Assembly: GCA_964235945.1 (NCBI GenBank) | Contig: CAXSDV010000011.1 | Location: 1 to 64,000, forward strand | Reading direction: 5' to 3' | DNA from: JASLDZ01 sp964235945 | GTDB lineage: Bacteria > Pseudomonadota > Alphaproteobacteria > Caulobacterales > Caulobacteraceae | Length of the DNA: 64,000 nt | In this document: piece by piece, positions 10,583-21,137 of the stretch | Numbering within the stretch: the stretch's first letter is position 1 | Layout of the letters: the number at the start of each line of letters is the position of its first letter | Translations under genes and position numbers: made by a program | Notes under the pieces: generated by a model | What the model was told of the DNA's origin: nothing | What the model saw: only the letters and a program-made list of their open reading frames with translations | The model's database searches: none

Positions 10583-11314
10583 ATGGACCGCCCGCCGCGC
10601 CTTTCGACCCGCATGGACGCGCGCGCCTGGCGCGCGGCGCTGCTGGGCTTCCTCCTGTTCGGAGGGGTGGGGCTCGTGCTCATGTTCGGCGCGGCGGCGC
10701 TCGGGCTCAAGGGCGGCGGCCAAGCGGTGGAGCGCTGGATGGGCGCGGGCGTGCACGGCCCCTGGGCCCTGCCCGCGGCGGTGGGCGGCTTCACCGTGCT
10801 GGCCTTCCTGGGCGTGCCCCAGTTCGTGCTGACGGCCGCCGCCGTCGTCGCCTTCGGGGCCTGGACGGGGTTCGCCTACAGCTTCCTGGGCAACCTGGTC
10901 TCGGCGGTGGCGGGCTTCCTGGTCGGGCGGCGCTTCGGCGCGCGGCTCCTGCCCAAGCGCGCCGGCGCGTTGCAGGAGTTCATGGACATGGTGGGGAGGA
11001 ACGGCCTGCTGGCGAGCGCCGCCGTGCGCCTCGTGCCCTCCGCCCCGTTCGTGGTGGTCAACATGGCCGCGGGCGTCACCCCCATGAGCCTGTGGAGCTT
11101 CACCCTGGGCACCGCCGTGGGCAGCGTTCCGAAGCTGGCCCTGACCGCCTTCGCGGGCGCGGAGGCCATGGGGGGGCTGCACGGCGGCGGCTGGACGCGC
11201 TGGGCCGGTCTGGCGCTGGTGGCGCTCGTCTGGATCGGCGGGGCGCTGTGGACGCGCGCCTGGTTCCGGAGGCGGCGGGCGGCGCGGGCGGCGGAGGTCA
11301 GGCCGCCCGGCTGA
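10583..11314 (+). CDS. TVP38/TMEM64-type (VTT domain) inner-membrane protein
   Basis: The 243-residue protein has about six hydrophobic segments: near residues 18-40, 58-80, 80-105, 150-175, 180-195 and 205-225. The VTT/SNARE-associated domain is recognised from FLGVPQFVLTAAAVVAFGAWTGF, the NLVSAVAGFLVGRRFG helix and LVPSAPFVVVNMAAG. Bacterial members related to DedA have been linked to lipid scrambling or membrane integrity. An upstream in-frame Met at 10613 is an alternative start. Its 3' end overlaps the end of the convergent gene at 11298 by 17 bases. Confidence 0.85.
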   Translation: MDRPPRLSTRMDARAWRAALLGFLLFGGVGLVLMFGAAALGLKGGGQAVERWMGAGVHGPWALPAAVGGFTVLAFLGVPQFVLTAAAVVAFGAWTGFAYSFLGNLVSAVAGFLVGRRFGARLLPKRAGALQEFMDMVGRNGLLASAAVRLVPSAPFVVVNMAAGVTPMSLWSFTLGTAVGSVPKLALTAFAGAEAMGGLHGGGWTRWAGLALVALVWIGGALWTRAWFRRRRAARAAEVRPPG

Positions 11315-11804
11315 GGTCGGCCGCGGTCGCCGGCGGCGACGCGCCCCCGCGGCCGACCCTGTGGACGCCCACCGCCACCAGGCACGCGCCGGCCAGGTCG
11401 TGCACGCTCCAGTCGACGGCGAAGCCCAGGGCGTGCAGCCCGTCGGCGAGCACCAGGTCGTCGTCCAGCCCCGCCTCGTGGGCCACGATCACGCCGCCGT
11501 CGCGCAGGAGGCGCACGGTGCGGGCGAGCGTGTCGGCCAGGACCGCCCCGGTGCAGGGGCCGCTCAGGAGCAGCACGTCGTTCCGGCCGTCGGCCCCGCC
11601 GCAGGTGGCGGTGCGCGCGCACGACACGCGGACGAAGCCCTTGCGGCACAGCCCCACGAGGGCGGGCAGGCCGGCGGGCCCGGCCACCGCCACCGCCTGG
11701 TCGGTCCGCGCCCCCGCCAGGCGCAGCATGCGGTCCAGGGTCGGGCTCGGGCGGTCGGGGGCGTGGGGAACGGTGGAGGGATCGACGGCGCACATGGCGC
11801 GCAA
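11298..11804 (-). CDS. Unknown 168-residue protein, weakly methyltransferase-like
   Basis: I cannot name a family. The sequence has an alternating hydrophobic pattern (QAVAVAGPAGLPALVGLCRKGF, DVLLLSGPCTGAVLADTLARTVRLLRDGGVIVAHEAG, LVLADGLHALGFAV) that resembles a Rossmann fold late half (motifs IV to VI of SAM methyltransferases), but no glycine-rich motif I is clear. Four cysteines are present. Start may be ATG at 11804 or at 11795. It is transcribed away from mreB, with about 280 bases between. Confidence 0.6.
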   Translation of the reverse strand: MRAMCAVDPSTVPHAPDRPSPTLDRMLRLAGARTDQAVAVAGPAGLPALVGLCRKGFVRVSCARTATCGGADGRNDVLLLSGPCTGAVLADTLARTVRLLRDGGVIVAHEAGLDDDLVLADGLHALGFAVDWSVHDLAGACLVAVGVHRVGRGGASPPATAADLSRAA

Positions 11805-12087
11805 CTCCGACGCTGGACCCGCCGGGGAGAGGGCGGGCGCGGGGTTTGTCGCGCCGGGCGGCGTATCGTTTCAATGCGTGTTGCGGGTCGCGCGCATAAA
11901 CGTGCGGCGTCACGTCCCGCGCCGTCCCGCTTAACGCCTTGAACACCGGACCGCGCCCGTGCGACACCCGCCGGGTCCGGCAGGTGAGGACGCGGAAGGA
12001 CCGCGCGAGGGGTTGCGCGCAGGCCCACCGGGGGGCGGCCGCCCTTCCCCGCGTGCGATCACGTCAAAGAGAATCCAAGGCCCTGTA
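11805..12087. other. Intergenic region upstream of mreB
   Basis: This 283-base stretch separates the divergent genes at 11298 and 12088 and must hold the mreB operon promoter. I see no -35/-10 pair I trust. A GAATC (CcrM-type GANTC) site is at 12071-12075, 13 bases before the mreB ATG. No small reading frame stands out. Confidence 0.4.
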
Positions 12088-13131
12088 ATGCTCTCTTCGC
12101 TCTTCGGCGTGATCTCCAACGACATCGCCATCGATCTCGGCACGGCCAACTGCCTCATCTACATGAAGGGCAAGGGCATCGTGCTCAACGAGCCGAGCGT
12201 GGTCGCGCTGCGCAACGTGGGCGGCCGCAAGGTGGTGCACGCGGTGGGCATAGAGGCCAAGCAGATGCTGGGCCGCACCCCCGGCCACATGGAGGCCATC
12301 CGCCCCATGCGCGACGGGGTGATCGCCGACTTCGAGGTCGCCGAGGAGATGATCAAGCACTTCATCAGGAAGGTCCACAACCGCAAGGGCTTCGTGAACC
12401 CCAAGGTGATCGTGTGCGTGCCCTCCGGCGCCACCGCCGTTGAACGCCGCGCCATCAACGACTCCTGCCTCAACGCCTCCGCCCGCCGGGTGGGGCTGAT
12501 CGACGAGCCCATGGCCGCCGCCATCGGCGCGGGCCTGCCCATCCACGAGCCCACCGGCTCCATGGTGGTGGACATCGGCGGCGGCACCACGGAGGTGGCG
12601 GTGCTGTCGCTCTCCGGCATCGTCTACAGCCGCTCGGTGCGGGTGGGCGGCGACAAGATGGACGACAGCATCATCAGCTACATGCGCCGCCACCATAACC
12701 TGCTCATCGGCGAGACCACCGCCGAGCGCATCAAGAAGGAGATCGGCACCGCCCGCGCCCCCATCGACGGCGAGGGCCTGGCGATCGAGGTCAAGGGCCG
12801 CGACCTGATGCAGGGCGTGCCGCGCGAGGTGCGCGTGTCCGAGAAGCAGGCCGCCGAGGCCATCGCCGAGCCCGTCACCCAGATCGTGGAGGCGGTGAAG
12901 GTCGCGCTGGAGGCCACCCCGCCCGAACTCGCCGCCGACATCGCCGACAAGGGCATCATGCTGACCGGCGGCGGCGCCCTGCTGCGCGGCCTGGACGCGG
13001 AGATCCGCGACGCCACCGGCCTGCCCGTCACCGTGGCGGACGACCCCCTCTCCTGCGTGGCCCTGGGCTGCGGCAAGGTGCTCGAGCATCCCAAGTGGAT
13101 GAAGGGCGTGCTGGACGCGTCGCTGGCGTAG
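12088..13131 (+). CDS. mreB: Rod-shape actin-like protein MreB
   Basis: MreB is the bacterial actin that forms membrane-bound filaments and steers cell-wall synthesis along the sidewall. The 347-residue length is that of Caulobacter MreB. It shows the phosphate-1 motif IAIDLGTANCLIYM, the phosphate-2 loop MVVDIGGGTTEVAVLSL, VPSGATAVERRA, LIDEPMAAAIGAGL and the adenosine motif IMLTGGGALLRGLD. The start ATG at 12088 is chosen by family length; upstream codons in the frame look non-coding. It leads the five-gene operon mreB-mreC-mreD-mrdA-rodA. Confidence 0.98.
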   Translation: MLSSLFGVISNDIAIDLGTANCLIYMKGKGIVLNEPSVVALRNVGGRKVVHAVGIEAKQMLGRTPGHMEAIRPMRDGVIADFEVAEEMIKHFIRKVHNRKGFVNPKVIVCVPSGATAVERRAINDSCLNASARRVGLIDEPMAAAIGAGLPIHEPTGSMVVDIGGGTTEVAVLSLSGIVYSRSVRVGGDKMDDSIISYMRRHHNLLIGETTAERIKKEIGTARAPIDGEGLAIEVKGRDLMQGVPREVRVSEKQAAEAIAEPVTQIVEAVKVALEATPPELAADIADKGIMLTGGGALLRGLDAEIRDATGLPVTVADDPLSCVALGCGKVLEHPKWMKGVLDASLA

Positions 13132-13200
13132 ACTGTCCCGCGGGGCGTGGGTGACTAGGGCGGCGGCCGGCACGGCCTCCGCCGCGGAGAACGTCGGCGC

Positions 13201-14472
13201 GTGGCCTACCGTGAAGGACCCCTGTCGGACATCAAGGTCCCGCTGACCTGGGCGGCGGGGGCCGCCGCCGTCGTGGCCGCGCTGATCGCGGTGGGCGTGC
13301 TCTTGGCCGACAAGCGCGAGGCTCCGGGCCAGGGCGGCTACGGCCCCGCCCGCAACGAGTTCGACGAGGTGGTGCAGCCGGTGGCGGGGGTGCTGGCCGC
13401 CCCCGTGCGCTGGGCGGAGGGCGGCGTCGGCTACGTGCAGGGCTATTTTTTCGCGGTGGGCGAGAACCGCCGTCTCAAGGTGCGCGTGGCCGAGCTGGAG
13501 CGCTGGCGCGACGCGGCCATCGCGCTGAAGAACGTCAACAGCCGCTACGAGGGCCTGCTCCAACTCAAGACCGAGCCGCCCATCCCCATGGTGTCCGCCC
13601 GGGTGGTGTCGGACGCGCGCGGCCCCTTCTCCAACGCGCGCCTGGCGGACGCGGGCTCCAACGAGGGGGTGCGCGAGGGCTATCCGGTGATGAGCGACCA
13701 CGGCACGGTGGGCCGGGTGGTCGGGGTGGCGCCCGAGGCCAGCCGCATCCTGCTGCTCACGGACGCCGACAGCCGCACCCCCGTGATGATCGACCGGTCG
13801 GACGCGCGCGCGATCCTCACGGGCGACGGCGGCGGGGCGCCCCGGCTGGAGTACCTGCGCGGACCGGACGCGGCGCGGCCGGGCGACCTGGTGCTGACCT
13901 CCGGCGACGGCGGGGTGTTCCCGCGCGGCCTGCCCGTGGGCGTGGTGGCGCGCGACGTGCGCGGGGCCTGGCGCGTGCGCCTGTACGCCGACCGCCAGTC
14001 GCTCGACTATGTGCGCATCCTCGCCTTCAGCGACTTCTCCAAGCTGACGGACCTCGCGCCCCTGTCCCAGCACGCCATGCCCGCGCTGTCGGCGGCCCAG
14101 GCCGCGCAGGTGGCCGCCGCCGCCGCGCCGCCGCCGCCGCGCCCGGCCCCCTCGCCGCCCGCCGCCGCGGGCGCCGCGCCCTCGCCGGCGGGCGCGAGCC
14201 GTTCGGCCCCGGCCGCTTCGGCTTCCGCCCTGCGCTCGACGACGGCGGCGCCTTCGACCGCGGTTCCGCGTGCCGCCGCGACCGCGCCGGCCGTCCCGCT
14301 CACGCCGGAGGAGGCCGCCCGTCGTGCGGCGGCCCGCGCCAAGGCCAAGGCGCTCGCCCTGGCCAGGGCCAAGGCCAAGTCCGCTTCGGCCCTCACCGCG
14401 GCGGGCTCGCCGCGCAAGCCCGTGCCCTACGCCAAGCTGAAGCGCGCCGATCCGGTGGGAGCCGACCGGTGA
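13201..14472 (+). CDS. mreC: Rod-shape protein MreC with long Ala/Pro/Lys-rich C-terminal tail
   Basis: MreC is a periplasmic elongasome protein anchored by one N-terminal membrane helix (residues about 17-37). A coiled-coil region follows (ENRRLKVRVAELERWRDAAIALK), then the beta-barrel domain (MVSARVVSDARGPFSNARLADAGS, GYPVMSDHGTVGRVVGV, RILLLTDADSRTPVMIDRS, PGDLVLTSGDGGVFPRGLPVG). It activates PBP2 and links MreB to it. Start is GTG at 13201. The last 130 of 423 residues are low complexity, Ala/Pro/Ser-rich and then Lys/Ala-rich (ARAKAKALALARAKAK), much longer than in E. coli. The stop overlaps mreD as GTGA. Confidence 0.95.
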   Translation: MAYREGPLSDIKVPLTWAAGAAAVVAALIAVGVLLADKREAPGQGGYGPARNEFDEVVQPVAGVLAAPVRWAEGGVGYVQGYFFAVGENRRLKVRVAELERWRDAAIALKNVNSRYEGLLQLKTEPPIPMVSARVVSDARGPFSNARLADAGSNEGVREGYPVMSDHGTVGRVVGVAPEASRILLLTDADSRTPVMIDRSDARAILTGDGGGAPRLEYLRGPDAARPGDLVLTSGDGGVFPRGLPVGVVARDVRGAWRVRLYADRQSLDYVRILAFSDFSKLTDLAPLSQHAMPALSAAQAAQVAAAAAPPPPRPAPSPPAAAGAAPSPAGASRSAPAASASALRSTTAAPSTAVPRAAATAPAVPLTPEEAARRAAARAKAKALALARAKAKSASALTAAGSPRKPVPYAKLKRADPVGADR

Positions 14473-14984
14473 GCCGCGCGCCCGGCCAGGGCCTGCAGCC
14501 GCTACGCTGGCTGGGCGTCCCGCTCGTCCTGTCGCTGCTGGCGACCCTGGTGTTCGCCACGCCGCTGCGCGTGGCGGGCCTGGCCCTGCCCGAGCCGGTC
14601 TTCCCCATGGCGCCCGCCTTCGCCTGGGCGGTGATCCGGCCCTCGATCCTCGGACCCTTCCTGCTGCTGGCGGCGGGGCTGTTCCTGGACTTCTTCTGGG
14701 GCGGGGCGATCGGACTGTGGGCCTTGTCGCTGTTGATCGCCTACGGCATGGCGCTGCTGGCGCGCAAGCTGATGGCCGGCCAGAGCGTGCAGGTGCTCTG
14801 GATTTGGTACGCGGCGGCTACGGCGCTGGCCTTCGGGGCCGCCTATCTGTTCGTCATGCTGGACACCCACGTCGCGCCCGATCCGGTGGGCGTGGCGCTC
14901 CAGCTCCTGGCGACCGCCGCCCTGTTCCCCCTGGCGCGGCGGCTGATCGAACGCTTCGAAGACGCCGACATCCGTTTCCGCTGA
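14469..14984 (+). CDS. mreD: Rod-shape protein MreD
   Basis: This 171-residue integral membrane protein has about five hydrophobic helices (LVLSLLATLVFATPLRVA; FLLLAAGLFLDFFWG; LWALSLLIAYGMALLA; AAATALAFGAAYLFVM; VALQLLATAALFPLAR), as expected for MreD, and sits between mreC and mrdA. MreD is part of the elongasome scaffold with MreC. Sequence conservation in the family is low, so the name relies partly on context. The GTG start at 14469 overlaps the mreC stop. Confidence 0.9.
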   Translation: MSRAPGQGLQPLRWLGVPLVLSLLATLVFATPLRVAGLALPEPVFPMAPAFAWAVIRPSILGPFLLLAAGLFLDFFWGGAIGLWALSLLIAYGMALLARKLMAGQSVQVLWIWYAAATALAFGAAYLFVMLDTHVAPDPVGVALQLLATAALFPLARRLIERFEDADIRFR

Positions 14985-14994
14985 GGGCGCGACC

Positions 14995-17004
14995 ATGACC
15001 GCCGAACCCCAGATCGTCTTCGACGAGGTCAACGAGCGCCAGGGCGCCTTCCACCGCCGCACCTTCCTGTTGGGTGGGTTCGCGGGGCTGGGGGCGCTGG
15101 CGCTGACCGGGCGGCTCGCCCAGCTGCAGATCGTCGACGCCCAGCGCTATTCCACCATGTCGGCGTCCAACCAGTTCAACTTCCGCCTGCGCACCCCGCC
15201 GCGCGGCCGCATCGTCGACAGGAACGGCGTCGCCATCGCCGCCTCGCGCCCGGACTTCCGCCTGCTCATGCGCCGCGACGAGGTCAAGGACGTGCCCGCG
15301 GCGCTCGCCAACCTCGCCCAGCTCATCCCCATCAGCGACGCGCGCCAGGCGAGCCTGGCGCGCCAGATCGCCGACAGCCCGCGCGGCGCCCCGGTGGCGG
15401 TGGCCAACGACCTGACCTGGGAGGAGTTCAGCCGCATCAGCGCCAGGAGCCCAGAGCTCCCGGGCGTGATCCCGGACGTGGGCGAGGCGCGCGTCTACCC
15501 CATGGGCGGCGCCTTCGCCCACGTGATCGGCTACGTGTCCAAGGTCACCGAGCAGGACATCGACAACGCCGACGACCCCAACGACCGCCTGCTGCTCGAC
15601 CCGGGCTTCCGCATCGGCAAGCAGGGCGTCGAGAAGGCGCTGGACACCGAACTGCGCGGCAAGCCCGGCTTCCAGAAGGTGGAGGTCGACAGCGTCGGCC
15701 GCGTGATCCGCTACGACCCCGCCGGCGACATCCCCGCCACCGCGGGCGCCGAGGTGCAGCTCACCCTGGACGCCGACATCCAGCAGCGCGCGCTGGAGTT
15801 GTTCGGCCCCGAGAGCGGCGCGGCGGTGATGATGGACTGCCGCACGGGCGACGTGCTGTGCATGGCGTCGGCCCCCTCGTTCGACCCCAACAGCTTCGTG
15901 GCCGGCGCCCCCGCCCCCTACTACCGGCAGTTGGCCACCTACGACCACAAGCCGCTGCTGGACAAAGCGCTGAGCGCCACCTTCCCGCCGGGCTCCACCT
16001 TCAAGACGCTGGTGGCCATGGCGTGCCTGGAGCACGGCTATGATCCCAAGACCGTGCACGTCTGCGGCAAGTACTTCTCCTACGGCGGCCACACCTGGAA
16101 ATGCGACAAGGCGCACGGTCCGCTCAACATGTGGCAGGCCATCGCCGCTTCGTGCGACGTCTATTTCTACCAGGCCATACTCACCGCCGGGCCGGACCGG
16201 GTCGCCGACCTCGCCAAACGCTTCGGCCTGATGCAGACCTTCGACGTGGGCATCCCCGGCCAGCACAAAGGCTTGGTGGGCGACACCGCCTGGAAGCGAC
16301 GGGCGGTGAAGAACGACAAGACCTGGCACCCGGGCGACACCGTCTCCATGGGCATCGGCCAGGGTTACGTGGCGGTGAACCCGCTGCAGCTGTGCGTGCA
16401 GTGCTCGCGCATCGCCAACGGGACCAAGGCGGTGACGCCGCGCCTCGTCCACTCGGTGGGGGGGCGTGAGCAGCCGCGGCCGGAATTCGCCGACCTGGGT
16501 GTCGATCCCGCCCACGTGCAGTACGTCCGCAACGCCATGGCCTCCGTGATCAGCTGGAACCGCGGCACGGTGGGAGAGGTCAACAAGGGCGACCTGGGCC
16601 TCGGCCCCAACATGAGCTGGGCCGGCAAGTCGGGCACCGCCCAGAGCCACGCCTACGGCGGCGGCATCGGCCAGCACGGGGCGGTGGGGGCCTGGAGCGG
16701 GCGCGACCACGCCTGGTTCATCGCCTACGCTCCCGCCGACACGCCGCGCTACGCGGTGAGCGTGCTGGTGGAGCACGGCGGCTTCGGCGCGGGGGCCTCA
16801 GCGCCGCGGGCCAAGGAACTGCTGCGCCTGGCGCTCATCAAGGACCCCGAGCTGCGTTCGCGCATCGAGCGGCCGATCGGCGGCGATCCGCAGCCGGCGG
16901 CCGCGGCTCCCTCACCCGCCGCCGGCCCGCCCATGGACCCGGCCCCCGACCTGCCCGTCGCGCCCGACCAGGGGGCCATCGCCGCCTCCGCCCAAGCCAC
17001 CTAG
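14995..17004 (+). CDS. mrdA: Penicillin-binding protein 2 (elongation transpeptidase)
   Basis: PBP2 cross-links peptidoglycan during cell elongation with RodA as partner glycosyltransferase. The 669-residue protein has a short cytoplasmic tail, one membrane helix near residues 21-41 (TFLLGGFAGLGALALTG), a dimerisation/pedestal domain with the PPRGRIVDRNG motif, and a transpeptidase domain with the catalytic SxxK at S334-K337 (PPGSTFKTL), SxD at S386-D388 (AASCDVYFY) and KSGT at 545-548 (AGKSGTAQS). The C-terminal 35 residues are Pro/Ala-rich. The ATG is 10 bases after mreD. Confidence 0.97.
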   Translation: MTAEPQIVFDEVNERQGAFHRRTFLLGGFAGLGALALTGRLAQLQIVDAQRYSTMSASNQFNFRLRTPPRGRIVDRNGVAIAASRPDFRLLMRRDEVKDVPAALANLAQLIPISDARQASLARQIADSPRGAPVAVANDLTWEEFSRISARSPELPGVIPDVGEARVYPMGGAFAHVIGYVSKVTEQDIDNADDPNDRLLLDPGFRIGKQGVEKALDTELRGKPGFQKVEVDSVGRVIRYDPAGDIPATAGAEVQLTLDADIQQRALELFGPESGAAVMMDCRTGDVLCMASAPSFDPNSFVAGAPAPYYRQLATYDHKPLLDKALSATFPPGSTFKTLVAMACLEHGYDPKTVHVCGKYFSYGGHTWKCDKAHGPLNMWQAIAASCDVYFYQAILTAGPDRVADLAKRFGLMQTFDVGIPGQHKGLVGDTAWKRRAVKNDKTWHPGDTVSMGIGQGYVAVNPLQLCVQCSRIANGTKAVTPRLVHSVGGREQPRPEFADLGVDPAHVQYVRNAMASVISWNRGTVGEVNKGDLGLGPNMSWAGKSGTAQSHAYGGGIGQHGAVGAWSGRDHAWFIAYAPADTPRYAVSVLVEHGGFGAGASAPRAKELLRLALIKDPELRSRIERPIGGDPQPAAAAPSPAAGPPMDPAPDLPVAPDQGAIAASAQAT

Positions 17005-17014
17005 AGGCCGTCCC

Positions 17015-18169
17015 ATGAGCGCCACCGCCCTTTCCCGGCCCGGCCAGCGCGACCGGGTGTCGATGAAGCTGCCGGAGATCGACTGGAACCTCGTGGCGCT
17101 GCTGTCGGCGGTGGCGGGGATCGGGATCGCCATGTTGTACTCGGCGGCGGGCGGGCACTGGAAGCCATGGGCGTTCCCCACCCTGGTCCGCTACGGCGCG
17201 TGCGTGGTCATCATGCTGGGGCTGTCCCTGGTGAGCCTGCGCACCTGGTTCGCCCTGGCCTACCCCGTCTACGGGATCGGCTTCCTGCTGCTGCTGGCGG
17301 TGATGGTGGTGGGCCACTCGGCGCTGGGGGCGCAGCGCTGGCTGCACGTGGGCCCCGTCGGCGTGCAGCCCTCGGAGGTGATGAAGGTGGGCCTCGTGCT
17401 GGCCCTGGCGCGCTTCTACCACGGCCTGTCGGCGCGAGAGGCGGTGTGGAGCTGGAAGCTCGTCGTCCCCGCCCTCCTGATCGCCGCCCCCGCCGCGCTG
17501 GTGGTCAAGCAGCCGGACCTCGGCACGGGGCTGCTGATCGCCTTCACGGGGCTGGCCATGATGTTCGTGGCGGGGCTGACCTGGCGCGTGCTGGCGGCGG
17601 GCGCGGTCGCCGCGGTGGTGGCGGTGCCGCCCGTGGTGATGTTCGCCCTGCACGGCTACCAGCGCGACCGGGTGCTGACTTTCCTGAACCCGGGCGCGGA
17701 TCCGGGCGGCGCGGGCTACCACATCATCCAGGCGGAGACGGCCCTGGGCTCGGGGGGCCTGCTGGGCAAGGGCTTCGGCCTGGGCAGCCAGAGCCACCTC
17801 AACTTCCTGCCCGAGAAGCACACGGACTTCATCTTCGCCACCTTCGCCGAGGAGTTCGGCTTCGTGGGCTGCTTCGTGCTGCTGGCGCTCTACGCGGCGA
17901 TCATCGTCATCTGCCTGCGCATCGCGTCGGTGAGCCACAGCCACTTCGGCCGCATGTCGGCGGCGGGGATCACCGCCACCTTCGCGCTCTACATCCTGAT
18001 CAACGCGGCCATGGTGATGGGCATGGCCCCGGTGGTCGGCGTGCCCATGCCGCTGATGAGCTATGGCGGCACCGTGATGATCACCGTGATGATCGGCTTC
18101 GGACTGGTCCAGTCGGTGCGCGTGCACCGCTACGCCGAGGTGACGCGCGGCGGCGGGGCGTTTTTCTGA
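17015..18169 (+). CDS. rodA: Peptidoglycan glycosyltransferase RodA (SEDS family)
   Basis: RodA polymerises lipid II into glycan strands with PBP2. The 384-residue membrane protein has about ten hydrophobic helices and the family segments LGAQRWLHVGPVGVQPSE, VVKQPDLGTGLLIAF (with the key Asp), the extracellular loop around FLNPGADPGGAGYHIIQAETALGSGGLLGKGFGLGSQSHLNFLPEKHTDFIFATFAEEFG, and VGVPMPLMSYGGT. It follows mrdA by 10 bases and ends the elongasome operon; no clear terminator is seen in the 90 bases that follow. Confidence 0.97.
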   Translation: MSATALSRPGQRDRVSMKLPEIDWNLVALLSAVAGIGIAMLYSAAGGHWKPWAFPTLVRYGACVVIMLGLSLVSLRTWFALAYPVYGIGFLLLLAVMVVGHSALGAQRWLHVGPVGVQPSEVMKVGLVLALARFYHGLSAREAVWSWKLVVPALLIAAPAALVVKQPDLGTGLLIAFTGLAMMFVAGLTWRVLAAGAVAAVVAVPPVVMFALHGYQRDRVLTFLNPGADPGGAGYHIIQAETALGSGGLLGKGFGLGSQSHLNFLPEKHTDFIFATFAEEFGFVGCFVLLALYAAIIVICLRIASVSHSHFGRMSAAGITATFALYILINAAMVMGMAPVVGVPMPLMSYGGTVMITVMIGFGLVQSVRVHRYAEVTRGGGAFF

Positions 18170-18259
18170 CGCGCAGGGGCTTTGCGGATCGGGACGGCGC
18201 GGCGATCCTCGCCTAGTCTCGCAAGGACGCGGGGCTGCGGGCGGGGAGGCGGGGCGGGC

Positions 18260-18931
18260 ATGGCGGCGGACGACCTCGCGGCCGCGCACGCCCGCCTGCT
18301 GCGCGACCCCCGCATCCAGTTCGACTTCCCGCGCTACGTCCCGCCCCCGGCGCACCCCCCGCCGCGCTGGCTGACCGCCTTCCTGCGCTGGCTGGCGGGG
18401 TTGGGCGGCGGCGACCGCCCGCACGGCGCGAGCGTGCAACTGGACGCGTGGGCGGCGTGGACCGGCTTCGGCCTGCTGGTCGCCCTGGCCCTGGCCGCCG
18501 TCGCCTTCGACCTCCTGCGCCGGCGCGCCCGCACCCCCGCGCCGGCCTCCGTGGACCTGGACGGCTCGGACCTGCGCCCGGTGCGCGCGCGCGCCCTGGC
18601 GCTCCTGGCCGACTGCGACGCGCTGGCGGCGCAGACCCGCTACGGGGAGGCCGCGCGCCTGCTGCTCCAGCGCTGCCTCCTGGACATCGAGGAACGCCGG
18701 CCGGGGACGCTGCGCCCCGCCTGGACCGCGCGGGAGGTCGCCGGCTGGAGCGCCCTGCCCGGCCCGGTGCGCGCCGACCTCCTGCCCATCGTGGCCCAGG
18801 CGGAGCGCCACAGCTTCGCCGCCGCCCCCGTGGCCGCCACCGACTGGGGCGCCTGCCGCCGCGCCTACGAACGCTTCGCCTTTCCCCAGGCGTGGGAGGA
18901 CGCGCCCGCGCCCGCGAGGGTTCCGGCGTGA
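18260..18931 (+). CDS. DUF4129-type membrane protein, first gene of MoxR operon
   Basis: The 223-residue product has one membrane helix (residues about 71-90, WTGFGLLVALALAAVAFDLL) and a C-terminal cytoplasmic domain like DUF4129 (YGEAARLLLQRCLLDIEER, TAREVAGWSALPGPVRADLLPIVAQAERHSFA, CRRAYERF). Such proteins accompany MoxR ATPases and DUF58 proteins and, in some, transglutaminases. The ATG at 18260 with GGGGCGGGC upstream is preferred to an in-frame start 26 codons earlier in Arg/Gly-rich sequence. Its stop overlaps the next gene as GTGA. Confidence 0.8.
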   Translation: MAADDLAAAHARLLRDPRIQFDFPRYVPPPAHPPPRWLTAFLRWLAGLGGGDRPHGASVQLDAWAAWTGFGLLVALALAAVAFDLLRRRARTPAPASVDLDGSDLRPVRARALALLADCDALAAQTRYGEAARLLLQRCLLDIEERRPGTLRPAWTAREVAGWSALPGPVRADLLPIVAQAERHSFAAAPVAATDWGACRRAYERFAFPQAWEDAPAPARVPA

Positions 18932-20161
18932 GCGCGGCGCGCTCCGCTTCGTCGCCCCCCGCCGCGGGCCGGGCGGCGCTGGTGCTGGCGGTGGTCGGCG
19001 TGCTGGCCTTCGCCGGTTTCCTGGCGAGCCTGGCGGGCGCGCCGGACGGCGGCGGCGACACCCGCGGCGCCAACGCCCTGTCGCGCTCGGCGGTGGGCTA
19101 CGCCGGGCTCGTGCGCCTGCTGGGCGCGACGGGGCGCGACGTGCGGATCACCCGCGGATCACCCCCGGCGCAGGGGCTGCTGGTGCTCACCCCCGGCCCG
19201 GGCTCCACCCCCGCCGCCGTGGACCGGCTGGTCGCGGGCCGCACCGCCCTGGTGCTCTTCCCCAAGTGGAGCGCCCCGCGCGACCGGCGCCGCGCCGGCG
19301 GGGTGCTCAAGGCGGGTCTGGACAAAGACGGCATGTCCGACGTCCTGAACCTCGCCCCCGCGGAGCCGGACCGTTCGCTCAAGGCCGCCGAGGGGGTGGG
19401 CCGGCCCGTCCTGCGGCCGGCGCCCGACGCGGCGCGCGCGGGTGGAGCGTCCGCCGTCCTGGCCGCGCGCTTCGCCCGGCCCTCGCCGGTCGGCCCGATC
19501 GACACCTTCTTCACCTTCGACCAGGGCCGCCAGATTCCCCTGCTGGTGGACGGAGCCGGCCGCGCGGTGCTGGTGCGGCTGCCCGGGCGGCCCGTCCACC
19601 TCCTGTCGGACGCCGACCTGTTCAACAACCAGGGCCTGGCCTCCCTCGACACCGCCCGCGCCGCCGTGGCCGTCGTCGACGCCCTGCGCGCGGGCGGGCC
19701 GGTGAGCTTCGACGTGTCGCTGAACGGCTTCGGGGTGCGGCGCAACGCGTTGGCGCTGATGGTGCGCCCGCCCTTCGCCGCCGCCACCGCCTGCCTGGTG
19801 CTGGCCGCGCTGCTGGCGGGTCTGCACGGGTTGCAGCGCTTCGGGCCGCCCGGGCGCGAGGCGCGCGCCTACGGCTTCGGCAAGCTCGCCCTGGTGGACA
19901 GCGCCGCCTCCCTGCTGGCGACCGCACGGCGCGAGCCCCGGCTGGCGCGGCCCTACGCCGAGCTCGTGCGCGCCGAAACCGCGCGGGCGCTCGGCCTGGA
20001 CGCGGCGAGCGGACCGGGGGCCGCCGAGCTCGACCGGACGGCGGCGCGACGCGGCGCGACGCCCTGGGGCGCGCTGGTGGACGCCGCGCGCGCGGTGCGC
20101 ACGCCCGCCGCGCTCATGCTGTACGTCCGGCGGCTGCAGGACTGGCGCACGGAGGTGACGG

Positions 20162-20172
<11 letters not shown>
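18928..20172 (+). CDS. DUF4350 domain membrane protein
   Basis: The 414-residue protein has an N-terminal membrane helix (about residues 16-36), a DUF4350-like periplasmic domain (GANALSRSAVGYAGLVRLLGATGRDVRI, LLVLTPGPGSTPAAVDRLVAGRTALVLFPKW, VHLLSDADLFNNQGLA) and a second helix near 290-310 (FAAATACLVLAALLAGLHGL), followed by a helical cytoplasmic part. DUF4350 proteins are a fixed member of MoxR/DUF58 operons; their action is not known. The GTG at 18928 overlaps the preceding stop; the end overlaps moxR by 11 bases. Confidence 0.85.
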
Positions 20173-21118
<946 letters not shown>

Positions 21119-21137
21119 AGCCGGCGGGCGCGAGGGC

